Positions 34,099-42,324 of a DNA stretch of 64,000 nt are shown one piece after another. Location of the stretch: assembly GCF_021864535.1 (NCBI RefSeq), contig NZ_JAKJIC010000006.1:1-64000 (forward strand). Reading direction: 5' to 3'. The translations under genes and the position numbers were made by a program. The first letter of the stretch is position 1. Each line of letters starts with the position of its first letter. The notes beneath the pieces were generated by a model. It had not been told where the DNA came from. It searched no databases and worked only from the letters and a program-made list of their open reading frames with translations. The stretch is from Oryzibacter oryziterrae. GTDB taxonomy: Bacteria; Pseudomonadota; Alphaproteobacteria; Rhizobiales; Pleomorphomonadaceae.

Positions 34099-35082
34099 TC
34101 ACGGCTTCACCTGCATGCTGCCGTCGCTGACCTTCAGCGAGGAGGTGTCCACCGCTTCGAAGGCCGATGCGGGGATGGACTTCAGTTCGTCGAGCAGGGC
34201 CTCCGGCCAGCGGGTGTCGGCAGTGCCCTGGAAGAACCAGGACGAGCCGTTGTCGGCCAGCACCAGACCGTAGGTTTTGAAGGCCTTCAGGATGGCCCTG
34301 GTGTCGGGCCGCAGCTTCGGGTCGATCGTGAAGGAGGCTTTCAGGCGGAAGCGCGCGCCCATGGGCGGATAGTTGCTGTCCGAGACGCCGCCGGCCTGAT
34401 GCCGGGCCGGCCAGAGGAAACTGCGGTCGCTCACGTCGGTGGTGAAGCGGATCGCATGGTCGATCTTCAGCGCCTTCACTTCGTCATAGCGCAGCAGACC
34501 CGGCAGGATGGGCAGGCCGGCGGCGTCGGCCGAGGTCCAGCCCTTGCGGCGCAGGGTGTTGGAGGTCAGCAACCAGCTGGCGCCGCTGCCGGCCGACCAT
34601 TTGCTGCCCGATTTGTTGGTGGCCCAGGTCTCGTAGAGGCGGCAGGTGTCCTTGTCGACGACGATGGTATGCCGGTCGCCCGATGTCCATTGGCCGCCCT
34701 CCACCTTGGTGTCCGCTCCCAGGGGGTAGGGGATGGCGTCGCTCTGGTCGGCATAGCCGAAGGTCACCTTCACCTTGGCGTGGCTGGCACTCACCACGGT
34801 GATGGGAATGCCATAGGGCACGGTCAGTTCGCCGTAGCTCGGGCCGAAGTCGGGATGCAGCTTGCGGCCTGAAGACATGTGCGCCATCCAGGCGTTGGAC
34901 TTGGCGTGGCGGGGCAGGGCGCTGATGTCGGCATGCCACCAGCTGTTGGCCGGGAAGTTCGGGCACTTCGTACCCGGGATGACCGATGAACTGGCGGCCA
35001 TGGCGCTGGCGCCACCGGTGGCGCCGAGCAGGAGGGCGGCGAGCGCGGTGGTTTGGCTCACGCGGACAAGCTTGGCAATCAT
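34099..35082 (-). CDS. Secreted protein of unknown function
   Basis: A 327-residue protein with a Sec signal peptide (cleavage near residue 29 after SAMA). Striking conserved-looking segments are FPANSWWHADISALP, LHPDFGPSYGELTVPYGIP, GDRHTIVVDKDTCRLYE, RRKGWTSADAAGLPILPGLLRYDEV and LWPARHQAG. These occur in a family found in bacteria and plants that I remember as uncharacterised. The protein is likely periplasmic or extracellular and all-beta. The ATG at 35082 has GGAGG before it. It stands alone, converging on the KamA-type gene. Confidence 0.78.
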   Translation of the reverse strand: MIAKLVRVSQTTALAALLLGATGGASAMAASSSVIPGTKCPNFPANSWWHADISALPRHAKSNAWMAHMSSGRKLHPDFGPSYGELTVPYGIPITVVSASHAKVKVTFGYADQSDAIPYPLGADTKVEGGQWTSGDRHTIVVDKDTCRLYETWATNKSGSKWSAGSGASWLLTSNTLRRKGWTSADAAGLPILPGLLRYDEVKALKIDHAIRFTTDVSDRSFLWPARHQAGGVSDSNYPPMGARFRLKASFTIDPKLRPDTRAILKAFKTYGLVLADNGSSWFFQGTADTRWPEALLDELKSIPASAFEAVDTSSLKVSDGSMQVKP

Positions 35083-35218
35083 GGCATCCTCCGTTGGCGG
35101 CAAGCGGCGGCAGCATAACATGGTCGGGGCTCGGCTTCACCGGCCCGAGGGCGTCGATCATCGAACAAGCTTCATGCTGCATTGACAGGGTTGACGGCAG
35201 CTGTTCCGATCCTGCATC

Positions 35219-35230
35219 ATGTCTATACAT
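35219..35230. promoter_or_regulatory. HutC-type operator before the SDR operon
   Basis: ATGTCTATACAT is the reverse complement of the operator half-pair at 47637-47648 between hutI and hutF. It is embedded in a larger imperfect palindrome, 35214-35235 (GCATCAT...ATGATGC). It lies 85 bases before the SDR gene start. Confidence 0.6.
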
Positions 35231-35315
35231 GATGCTTTTTTGCGCAGGCTGGGCGGTTCGCTTGCGTGGCCGATGGCGGAGGTCGCCGCAGGTCCGGCGA
35301 CCCGGGAGGTGAGGC

Positions 35316-36080
35316 ATGGGCGTGAATTTCTCTCTGGCGGGGCGGCGGGCGCTTGTAACCGGCGCCAGTCGCGGCATCGGCCGCGCCCTTGCGCTTGCTC
35401 TGGCGGAAGCCGGGGCCGATGTGGCCATTGCCGCGCGCAGTCTCGCCGATCTCGACGCCGTGGCCGGCGACATTCGCGCAGCCGGCGGTCGGGCGGTCGC
35501 CGTCGGCCTCGACGTCCAGGATACGGGTCGCGTCGGTGCGGCAGTGGCGGAGGCGGCCACCGCGCTCGGCGGCCTCGACATCCTCATCAACAATGCCGGC
35601 TATGAAGAGGTCAGCCCTTCGCTCGACGTGACCGAGGCGCTGTGGGATCGCATCGTCGACACCAATCTCAAGGGCGCCTTCTTCGTGGCGCAGGCGGCGG
35701 CCAAGGTGATGATCGCAGGCGGCCGCGGCTCCATCGTCAATTTGTGCTCGCTGACGAGCTATGTGGGCATTCCCACCGCCGTGCCCTACGGCGCCTCCAA
35801 GACCGGCCTTCTGGGCATGACGCGGGCGCTGTCCACCGAGTGGAGCCCGCGCGGCATTCGCGTCAACGCCATCGCGCCGGGCTATTTCCACACCGACATG
35901 ACCGACGTCTTCTATCGCTCCGACGACTGGCGGGCGGCCATGCTCGCCAAGATCCCGCAGGGCCGCTTCGGCGCGCTCGAGGATCTCGCCGGCATCGCCG
36001 TCTTCCTGGTGGGCGATGCCTCTGCCTATATCACCGGCCAGTGCCTTGCCGTCGACGGCGGCTATCTGGCGTCCATCTGA
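35316..36080 (+). CDS. SDR family oxidoreductase in HutC-linked operon
   Basis: A 254-residue classical short-chain dehydrogenase: TGASRGIG cofactor site, NNAG, catalytic Ser in LCSLTSY, YGASK active site and GQCLAVDGG terminus. ARS after beta-2 suggests NADP preference. The start has a strong GGGAGGTGAG. It is the first gene of a three-gene operon with a histidinol-dehydrogenase-like gene 49 bases and a kinase-fold gene downstream, preceded by a HutC-type operator. A role in oxidising or reducing an imidazole alcohol or related compound is inferred. Confidence 0.88.
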   Translation: MGVNFSLAGRRALVTGASRGIGRALALALAEAGADVAIAARSLADLDAVAGDIRAAGGRAVAVGLDVQDTGRVGAAVAEAATALGGLDILINNAGYEEVSPSLDVTEALWDRIVDTNLKGAFFVAQAAAKVMIAGGRGSIVNLCSLTSYVGIPTAVPYGASKTGLLGMTRALSTEWSPRGIRVNAIAPGYFHTDMTDVFYRSDDWRAAMLAKIPQGRFGALEDLAGIAVFLVGDASAYITGQCLAVDGGYLASI

Positions 36081-36129
36081 CCTTCACGTTGATCCCGGCA
36101 CTCCGCGGTGCCGAACAAGGGAAAATCCC

Positions 36130-37452
36130 ATGACGAAAGTGTCCTTTCACGAACTCGCCACGCTCGATGTCGCCGCCCGCGAGGCGCTGTTCAAGCGCTC
36201 CGAGGCCGATCTCACCTCCTTCATCGACAGGGTGAAGCCGATCATCGAGGCGGTGAAGAGCGAGGGCGACGCCGCGCTGGTGCGCTTTGCCCGCGATCTC
36301 GACAAGGCCGATCTCGATGCCTCCAGGCTCAAAGCCTCCGAAGCCGAGTTCGGCGCCGCCTTCAAGGCGGTGGCGCCGGAGGTGATCGAGGCGATCCGCT
36401 TCGGCATCGACAATATCCGCGTCTTCCATGAAGAGCAGAAGCCCGAACCCATGTGGCTCAAGGAGACGCGCCCCGGCGGCTTTGCCGGCGACCGCTTCAC
36501 GCCGATCAAGTCGGTGGCGCTCTACATTCCGCGCGGCAAGGGTGCCTTCCCCTCTGTGACCATGATGACCGCCGTGCCGGCGGTGGTGGCCGGCGTGCCC
36601 AACCTCTCCATCGTTACCCCGCCGACGCCCGATGGCGGCGTCGATGCCGCAACGCTGGTGGCTGCGCGCCTTGCCGGTGTGGAGACCGTCTACAAGGTCG
36701 GCGGTGCCCAGGCGGTGGCGGCCGTGACCTTCGGGACGGAGACGGTCAAGCCGGCGCTCAAGATCGTCGGCCCCGGCAGCCCCTGGGTGGTGGCCGCCAA
36801 GCGGCTCCTGTCCGGAATCATCGACGCCGGCTTGCCGGCGGGCCCGTCGGAATCGCTCATCTTCGCCGACGACACGGTGCATGGCGGCCTCGCCGCGCTC
36901 GATCTGCTGATCGAGGCCGAGCATGGCCCGGATTCCTCGGCCTATCTCGTCACCCATTCGCGCCGCGTGGCGGAAGAAGCGCTCGCCGCTCTGCCGCAGC
37001 ATTGGGCCAAGATGACCGAGCAACGCGTCGCCTTCTCGCAGACCGTGCTCGGCGGACCCTATGGCGGCATCGTGCTGACCCCGTCCGTCGAAGAAAGCAT
37101 CCGCTTCGTCAACGACTATGCGCCGGAGCATCTCGAGATCCTCTCCACCGATCCCTTCAGCCACCTCGGCCAGATCACCGACGCCTCGGAGATCCTGATG
37201 GGCCCCTATACGCCCTGCTCGATCGCCAACTTCGGCCTCGGTCCCAATGCCGTGCTGCCCACCAGCCGCTGGGCGCGCACCTGGGGGCCGCTGTCGGTCA
37301 ACGACTTCATGAAGCGCTCGTCGGTCGGCTATGTCACGGCCGGCGCCTATCCCGACTATGCCCGCCACGCCCGCACGCTGGCACAATACGAGGGCTTCTC
37401 CTCGCATTACAACGCCGTGTCGGACATGCGCGATCCCTACCTCAAGGGATGA
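36130..37452 (+). CDS. Histidinol dehydrogenase-like protein
   Basis: A 440-residue homologue of HisD, which oxidises histidinol to histidine with two NAD+. The fold is complete: YIPRGKGAFPS, KVGGAQAVAA, PAGPSESLIFADD, and the catalytic APEHLE and terminal EGFSSHYNAV. Some zinc-site positions differ from biosynthetic HisD: LIEAEHGPDS has Glu where E. coli HisD has Gln259, SIANFGLGPNAVLPT has Ala-Asn for the Gly-Asp that supplies Asp360, and NAVLPT replaces NHVLPT. The other hisBHAF genes are absent. A catabolic paralogue acting on histidinol or a related alcohol is therefore more likely than the biosynthetic enzyme. Confidence 0.85.
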   Translation: MTKVSFHELATLDVAAREALFKRSEADLTSFIDRVKPIIEAVKSEGDAALVRFARDLDKADLDASRLKASEAEFGAAFKAVAPEVIEAIRFGIDNIRVFHEEQKPEPMWLKETRPGGFAGDRFTPIKSVALYIPRGKGAFPSVTMMTAVPAVVAGVPNLSIVTPPTPDGGVDAATLVAARLAGVETVYKVGGAQAVAAVTFGTETVKPALKIVGPGSPWVVAAKRLLSGIIDAGLPAGPSESLIFADDTVHGGLAALDLLIEAEHGPDSSAYLVTHSRRVAEEALAALPQHWAKMTEQRVAFSQTVLGGPYGGIVLTPSVEESIRFVNDYAPEHLEILSTDPFSHLGQITDASEILMGPYTPCSIANFGLGPNAVLPTSRWARTWGPLSVNDFMKRSSVGYVTAGAYPDYARHARTLAQYEGFSSHYNAVSDMRDPYLKG

Positions 37453-37480
37453 CATCGACACTTGAGGCAAGGTCCTTTCC

Positions 37481-38773
37481 ATGAGCCAAACCGATAGCCG
37501 CACGGCGGAAATCCGTCGCCTTGCCCGCACTGACGAGCCTGCGGCCTGCCGGTTGCTGGCCGCTCTCCTGCACGACCTCTTCGGCCTGATGGCCGAAGAG
37601 GTGGCGCTCAACGCCGACCAGTACAGTCTCAATTCGCTGAATGGCTTCTTTCGCGCCGGCGGCGAGGCCTTCTTCTTCAAGTTCCACCAGGAGGAGGGCG
37701 AGGAGGCCATGTCGGGCGAATATTATCGTGCCGACATCCTCGCCCGCGCCGGCCTGCCGGTCGATCAGCCGGTGCACATGTCGGCGCTGCCCGGCGAGCA
37801 GATCCTCGTCTATCGCCGGCGCAGCGATCCGCGCCTGTCGGACGTGCTGCGCGCGCTCGATCTTCAGCCCGATGCTGCGGCCGAGGCGGAGGCGATCGCG
37901 GCGCAGGCAGATCTCGATCGCATCATCGCGCGGGTCTATCTCGACACGCTGCATCCGGTGACGGCGCGCCAGGTGGCCGCCGAACCGATCCACCGATTGT
38001 TCCACGATCGCCTTGTCGATCCGGTCACCGGAGTCCGTCCCGGCGGGCGCTATCGCAGCTTCTATCTCGGCCAGACCGTCGAACTTCCCGGCGTGCAGCT
38101 GGCGTGGGACCGCTTTGCCGCCGCCCGCATCGTCGTCAACGGCGTCGCCTATGCGCGGTCCATCGGCGAGCTTTTCGCCGAGGCGCTCGATCGTCTCGAT
38201 CCCGCCCGTCTTGCCAATTGCGGCGGTCTCACCGCCCATGGCGACGCGCACAACGCCAATGTGTGGTTCGGCCGGCGCGACGGGCGGGCGGTGTTGTCCT
38301 TCTTCGATCCGGCCTTTGCCGGCGAACATGTGCCGGCGCTGCTCGCCGAAGTGAAGGCCACCTTCCACAATTGCCTCGCCCATCCGCTCTGGCTCTACGA
38401 TCCCGCTGAGCTGGGCCGTCATCACACGGCGTGTGCTGCATATGCCGACGGCGTGCTCGCCCTCGATACCAGCTGGCGCCTTTCGCCCTTGCGGCGGGCT
38501 CTCTTGCGGACCAAGGGCGAGCTGGTGTGGAAGCCGCTTCTCGCCGCCTTGAGGGATCGCGGCCTGTTGCCCGCCGAATGGCAGCGGGTCATCCGGCTCG
38601 CGCTCTTTCTCTGTCCCACGCTGGTGATGAACCTGCGCGCCGGTGCCGCCACCCATGACGCCACCTCCTCGGCGATCGCCTTCTCGGTGGCCGTGATGGC
38701 CGGCTCCGAACCGGCTGATGGAGCCGAGGACGACCTGACGGCCTTCCTTGCAGCCATTGATCCGGGCGCGTGA
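37481..38773 (+). CDS. APH/choline-kinase-fold phosphotransferase-like protein
   Basis: A 430-residue protein I do not know by name. It has features of small-molecule kinases of the aminoglycoside/choline kinase fold: a glycine-poor N-lobe with FFFKFHQEE (candidate ATP-binding Lys), an acidic helix EYYRADIL, the catalytic-loop motif HGDAHNAN (HGDxxxxN) near residue 248 and FFDPAFAG as the metal-binding Asp. It is the third gene of the SDR/HisD-like operon (28-base gap, AAGG site) and is followed by a terminator at 38872-38891. A kinase for the pathway substrate is a guess. Confidence 0.75.
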   Translation: MSQTDSRTAEIRRLARTDEPAACRLLAALLHDLFGLMAEEVALNADQYSLNSLNGFFRAGGEAFFFKFHQEEGEEAMSGEYYRADILARAGLPVDQPVHMSALPGEQILVYRRRSDPRLSDVLRALDLQPDAAAEAEAIAAQADLDRIIARVYLDTLHPVTARQVAAEPIHRLFHDRLVDPVTGVRPGGRYRSFYLGQTVELPGVQLAWDRFAAARIVVNGVAYARSIGELFAEALDRLDPARLANCGGLTAHGDAHNANVWFGRRDGRAVLSFFDPAFAGEHVPALLAEVKATFHNCLAHPLWLYDPAELGRHHTACAAYADGVLALDTSWRLSPLRRALLRTKGELVWKPLLAALRDRGLLPAEWQRVIRLALFLCPTLVMNLRAGAATHDATSSAIAFSVAVMAGSEPADGAEDDLTAFLAAIDPGA

Positions 38774-38871
38774 CGACATGCAAGGGATGCGAGTGGACAT
38801 CGCTTCTGCCGCTGCCGCCGGCATACCTTGCGGCAGTTGACTTGATCCGGCCCATGGCCTTCAAAATATGG

Positions 38872-38891
38872 CCCTCACCTTCGGGTGAGGG
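38872..38891 (+). terminator. Intrinsic terminator after the kinase-fold gene
   Basis: An eight-base stem (CCCTCACC / GGTGAGGG) with four-base loop followed by TTTCTCC, 99 bases after the kinase-fold stop. The rest of the 316-base gap holds the operator at 38977-38988. Confidence 0.65.
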
Positions 38892-38976
38892 TTTCTCCTC
38901 CAGCTTGAGTGCGGATGCCGAAGTGCCGAAATTTCCATCATGCCGCAGAAAAATGCATTGCGATGGCTTTGCCCTC

Positions 38977-38988
38977 AAGTCTATACAT
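38977..38988. promoter_or_regulatory. HutC-type operator before the ABC transporter
   Basis: AAGTCTATACAT differs from the operator at 35219 by one base. It lies about 100 bases before the substrate-binding protein gene. Confidence 0.5.
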
Positions 38989-39089
38989 AAATCCTGATGC
39001 CACGTGGTCTTCCCTCCTCCCTTCGTGGGGCCGCATCTTCAGCGGTTGAGGGTCAGATCTTACGCCGTCTGCCGATGAAAGGGACGAAG

Positions 39090-40103
39090 ATGATTGCCAG
39101 CCTGATGTCTCGCCGTGCCTCCCTGCTTGCCGCCGGTGCGGCGGTGGCCCTCGCCCTCGGTCTCGCTCCGGCGCTGGCCGGCGACATTCCGGCGACGCCG
39201 GAGCCGGGCACCTTCAAGATCGGCATCGAGCCCTGGCTCGGCTATGGTCAGTGGCATGTGGCCGCCAAGAAGGGCCTGTTCGCCAAGGCCGGTCTTGCCG
39301 ATGCTCAGATCGTCAACTTCACGCAGGACAAGGACATCAACGCCGCGCTGGCCTCGGGCGAGCTTGACGGCGCCAACATCGCCACCCACACCGCCATCGG
39401 CATGGTCGCGGCCGGCCTGCCGGTGAAGATCGTGTCGTTGCTGGATTTCTCGCTCACTGCCGACGCCGTGCTCGCCGGCAAGGACGTCGCCACCGTTGCC
39501 GATCTCAAGGGCAAGAAGGTGGCCTTCGAGGAAGGCACCACCTCCGACATCCTCATCAACTATGCGCTCGCCAGCGCCGGCCTGACCATCGACGACATCG
39601 AGAAGGTGCCGATGCCCGCCTCCGACGCCGGCAGCGCGCTGATCGCCGGTCAGGTGCCGGTCGCCGTCACCTATGAGCCCTATATCTCGGTGGCCAAGGC
39701 GCAGAATGCCGACATCAAGCTGCTCTACACCGCCGGTGCCAACCCGGGCCTGATCTCCGACGTCTTCGTCGTGCGCGAAGAGGTGCTGAAGGAGCGTCCG
39801 GGCCAGGTGCTCGCCATGCTGAAGGCCTGGGATGCGGCGTTGGCCGACTACAAGGCCAACACCAAGGAAGACCGGGCCATCATCTCGGAAGCCGTCGGTG
39901 CCACGCCCGAGGATCTCGCCACCGCTTTCGACGGCGTGCAGTATTACTCGGCGGCCGAGGCGGCCAAGGCTTTCGCCGGCGACTTCAAGACCAAGACCTA
40001 CGCTGACGTGCTGAAGGCTGCCAAGCAGGCCAAGCTGATCGATGCCGATCTCGCGCCGGAAGCGATCATCGACCCGTCCTTCGTCGACGCAGCGTCCAAG
40101 TAA
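39090..40103 (+). CDS. NitT/TauT-type ABC transporter substrate-binding protein
   Basis: A 337-residue periplasmic binding protein with a Sec signal (MSRRASLLAAGAAVALALG, cleavage after ALA near residue 30). The mature protein starts with FKIGIEPWLGYGQWHVAAKKGLF, which is the NMT1/NitT/TauT-type fold and is followed by two lobes with KIVSLLDFS and FVVREEVL. Ligands of this family range from sulfonates to thiamine precursors and bicyclic bases. A HutC-type operator lies upstream and the hut operon downstream, so a histidine-related imidazole is suggested. ATG at 39090 has AAGGGA; one at 39075 is in frame. Confidence 0.88.
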   Translation: MIASLMSRRASLLAAGAAVALALGLAPALAGDIPATPEPGTFKIGIEPWLGYGQWHVAAKKGLFAKAGLADAQIVNFTQDKDINAALASGELDGANIATHTAIGMVAAGLPVKIVSLLDFSLTADAVLAGKDVATVADLKGKKVAFEEGTTSDILINYALASAGLTIDDIEKVPMPASDAGSALIAGQVPVAVTYEPYISVAKAQNADIKLLYTAGANPGLISDVFVVREEVLKERPGQVLAMLKAWDAALADYKANTKEDRAIISEAVGATPEDLATAFDGVQYYSAAEAAKAFAGDFKTKTYADVLKAAKQAKLIDADLAPEAIIDPSFVDAASK

Positions 40104-40125
40104 GCCGGGCTAAGGGGCAAGACAG

Positions 40126-40956
40126 ATGGCGGACGTCAAGGTCAACGGCAAGCCGGCGGTGAAGCGCCGCCGGAGTGCCTTCCGGATCGGTGAGGGCCTC
40201 AGCCGCCGCGCCTATGTCGGCATTGCCGGCACTGTCTTTGCCGCCTTCGTGCTCCTCTGGTGGGCCTCGACCGCGTCGGGGCTCATCAAGCCGATCTTCC
40301 TGCCCGGTCCGGACGCCGTCTGGGTCAAGATGGTGGCGCTTGCCGCCGACGGCACGCTGTGGGTCGATGCGGGCGCCAGCCTCTATCGCATGATGGTGGG
40401 CTTCCTGCTCGCCTCCGCCATGGCGATCCCGGTGGGCGTGCTGATCGGCTGCTTCCGCCCCTGGGAAGCGGCGATCGAACCCTTTGTCGATTTCGTCCGC
40501 TATATGCCGGTGGTCGCCTTCGTGCCGCTCACCATCCTGTGGGCCGGCACGTCCGACATCCAGAAATTCGTCATCATCTGGATCGGTACCTTCTTCCAGC
40601 AGGTGCTGATGGTGATGGACAATGTGAAGCGCGTGCCGCCCGACTTCGTCGGTCTCGGCCGCACGCTGGGCCTCAGCGAGTTCAAGATCCTCACCCGCAT
40701 CGTGCTGCCGTCGTCGCTGCCGGGCATCTGGGACACGCTGCGCATCTCGCTCGGCTGGGCCTGGACCTGGCTGGTGCTGGCAGAACTGGTGGCGGCCACC
40801 TCGGGCCTTGGCTATCGCATCACCGTTTCGCAACGCTATTTCCAGACCCAGACCATCATTGGCTACATCCTGTTCCTCGGCATTCTCGGGCTGATCACCG
40901 ATCAGTCGATGAAGGCGCTGGAGCGGGTGCTGTTCCGCTACGCGGCGAGGCGCTGA
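40126..40956 (+). CDS. ABC transporter permease, NitT/TauT type
   Basis: A 276-residue inner-membrane permease with about six helices and the BPD transporter EAA-type loop GLGRTLGLSEFKILTRIVLP, which contacts the ATPase. It follows the binding-protein gene by 22 bases with an AAGGGGCA site and precedes the ATPase gene by one base. Confidence 0.92.
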   Translation: MADVKVNGKPAVKRRRSAFRIGEGLSRRAYVGIAGTVFAAFVLLWWASTASGLIKPIFLPGPDAVWVKMVALAADGTLWVDAGASLYRMMVGFLLASAMAIPVGVLIGCFRPWEAAIEPFVDFVRYMPVVAFVPLTILWAGTSDIQKFVIIWIGTFFQQVLMVMDNVKRVPPDFVGLGRTLGLSEFKILTRIVLPSSLPGIWDTLRISLGWAWTWLVLAELVAATSGLGYRITVSQRYFQTQTIIGYILFLGILGLITDQSMKALERVLFRYAARR

Positions 40957-40957
40957 C

Positions 40958-41746
40958 ATGGCCGCTCCCAAGCTCTCCATCACCGGTCTCGAAAAGTGGT
41001 TTCCGTCCAAGTCCGGACCGGTGCAGGTTCTGGCCGACATCAACGTCGAGCTCGCCGACAATGAATTCGTCTCGCTGGTGGGCGCGTCCGGCTGCGGCAA
41101 GAGCACGCTTCTCTCCATCGTCGCGGGACTGCAGGACTTCGACGACGGCGTGGTGCTGATCGACGGCGCGCCGATCACCGGCCCCGGTCTCGACCGCGGC
41201 GTGGTGTTCCAGTCCTATACGCTCCTGCCCTGGCTGACGGCGATCGAGAATGTGGAGTTCGCCCTGAAGGCGGCCGGCAAGTCGGCGGGCGAATGCCGCG
41301 ACATCGCCCGCGAACATATCGAGCTGGTCAAACTCACCCGCTTTGCCGACGCCTATCCGGCGCAGCTGTCCGGCGGCATGAAGCAGCGCGTCGCCATTGC
41401 CCGCGCACTGTCCTATCGCCCGAAGATGCTGCTGATGGACGAGCCCTTCGGTGCGCTCGACGCGCTGACTCGCCACCAGATGCAGGAACTGCTCACCCGC
41501 ATCTGGGAAGAGCACCGGCTCACCGTGCTCTTTGTCACCCATGACGTGGAAGAGGCCGTCTATCTCTCCGATCGCATTCTGGCCATGAGCCTGCATCCGG
41601 GCCGCATTTCGGCGTCCTTCCATGTGGGCCTCGCGCGTCCGCGCACCCAGGATGTGATCTCCACGGCCGATTTCATCGCCCTGCAGAAGGATGTGCTGAA
41701 GGCGATCCGCGCCGGATCGCAGCAGGCGGAGGAACTTGAAGCTTAG
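40958..41746 (+). CDS. ABC transporter ATP-binding protein, NitT/TauT type
   Basis: A 262-residue ABC ATPase: Walker A GASGCGKST, Q-loop VVFQSYTLLPW, signature LSGGMKQR, Walker B LLMDEPFGALD and switch His in VTHDVEEAV. All features match the nitrate/taurine importer ATPases. Its last four bases overlap the stop region of hutD, which converges on it. Confidence 0.93.
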   Translation: MAAPKLSITGLEKWFPSKSGPVQVLADINVELADNEFVSLVGASGCGKSTLLSIVAGLQDFDDGVVLIDGAPITGPGLDRGVVFQSYTLLPWLTAIENVEFALKAAGKSAGECRDIAREHIELVKLTRFADAYPAQLSGGMKQRVAIARALSYRPKMLLMDEPFGALDALTRHQMQELLTRIWEEHRLTVLFVTHDVEEAVYLSDRILAMSLHPGRISASFHVGLARPRTQDVISTADFIALQKDVLKAIRAGSQQAEELEA

Positions 41747-42324
41747 TCGGCTATTTTCAGCTCGATGACGAGCGCGTCGGCCGCCTTGCTGCCCGCCTCG
41801 AGGCGATAGGTGCCGGCGCCTCCGATCAGGCTGTCGAAGCGGTCGAGCCTCAATTGCTGGCCTTCGGCGATCACCTCCAGACCGTCCGAGCGGCTCAGCA
41901 GGATCACCACCTCGTCTTGGCTGGTCACCAGCGCCTCCTGCCCTGACAGCACGCTCACGCGCGCCGTGCAGCGGCCCCGCCGTGTCATCACGTTGATGTC
42001 GGTGACCACACTGCCGATCAGGCGGGCGGCGGCGGGGGCGTCGCCGGCGAAGGCGAAGGGTGGGTCGTTGGGCGTCAGTGTCCGGCTGATGCCATCAACC
42101 ATCAGATCGATGCCGTCGCCGTCCACCACCGTCAGCACGCGGTCGATGCCGGGGAACGCTGAGAAGGGGCCGTCCGAGGCCACCGTCGCCATGCTGATCC
42201 GCCACACGAAGTCCTCAAGCCCCGCGCCCGGCGGAAAGGCGGCGATCTCGCGCGTCTCGCCGCCGCCGTTCTTCCAGGGCGTGGGTTTCAGGTCGCGATG
42301 GCGGATCAGCCTGATGGCGCTCAT
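41743..42324 (-). CDS. hutD: HutD family protein
   Basis: A 193-residue cupin-like protein of the HutD/Ves family, starting with the characteristic [19 protein letters not shown] and a [10 protein letters not shown] strand. HutD is thought to limit or fine-tune Hut activity, possibly by binding urocanate or formylglutamate; it has no established enzyme activity. Its ATG overlaps the hutU stop by four bases, so it is the last gene of the hut operon. It converges on the ABC transporter ATPase. Confidence 0.92.
   Translation of the reverse strand: MSAIRLIRHRDLKPTPWKNGGGETREIAAFPPGAGLEDFVWRISMATVASDGPFSAFPGIDRVLTVVDGDGIDLMVDGISRTLTPNDPPFAFAGDAPAAARLIGSVVTDINVMTRRGRCTARVSVLSGQEALVTSQDEVVILLSRSDGLEVIAEGQQLRLDRFDSLIGGAGTYRLEAGSKAADALVIELKIAD

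Noticed and set aside
36130-37452. Calling this gene the biosynthetic hisD
   Set aside because: Metal-site residues differ, no other his genes are adjacent, and the operon carries a HutC-type operator. A catabolic paralogue fits better.
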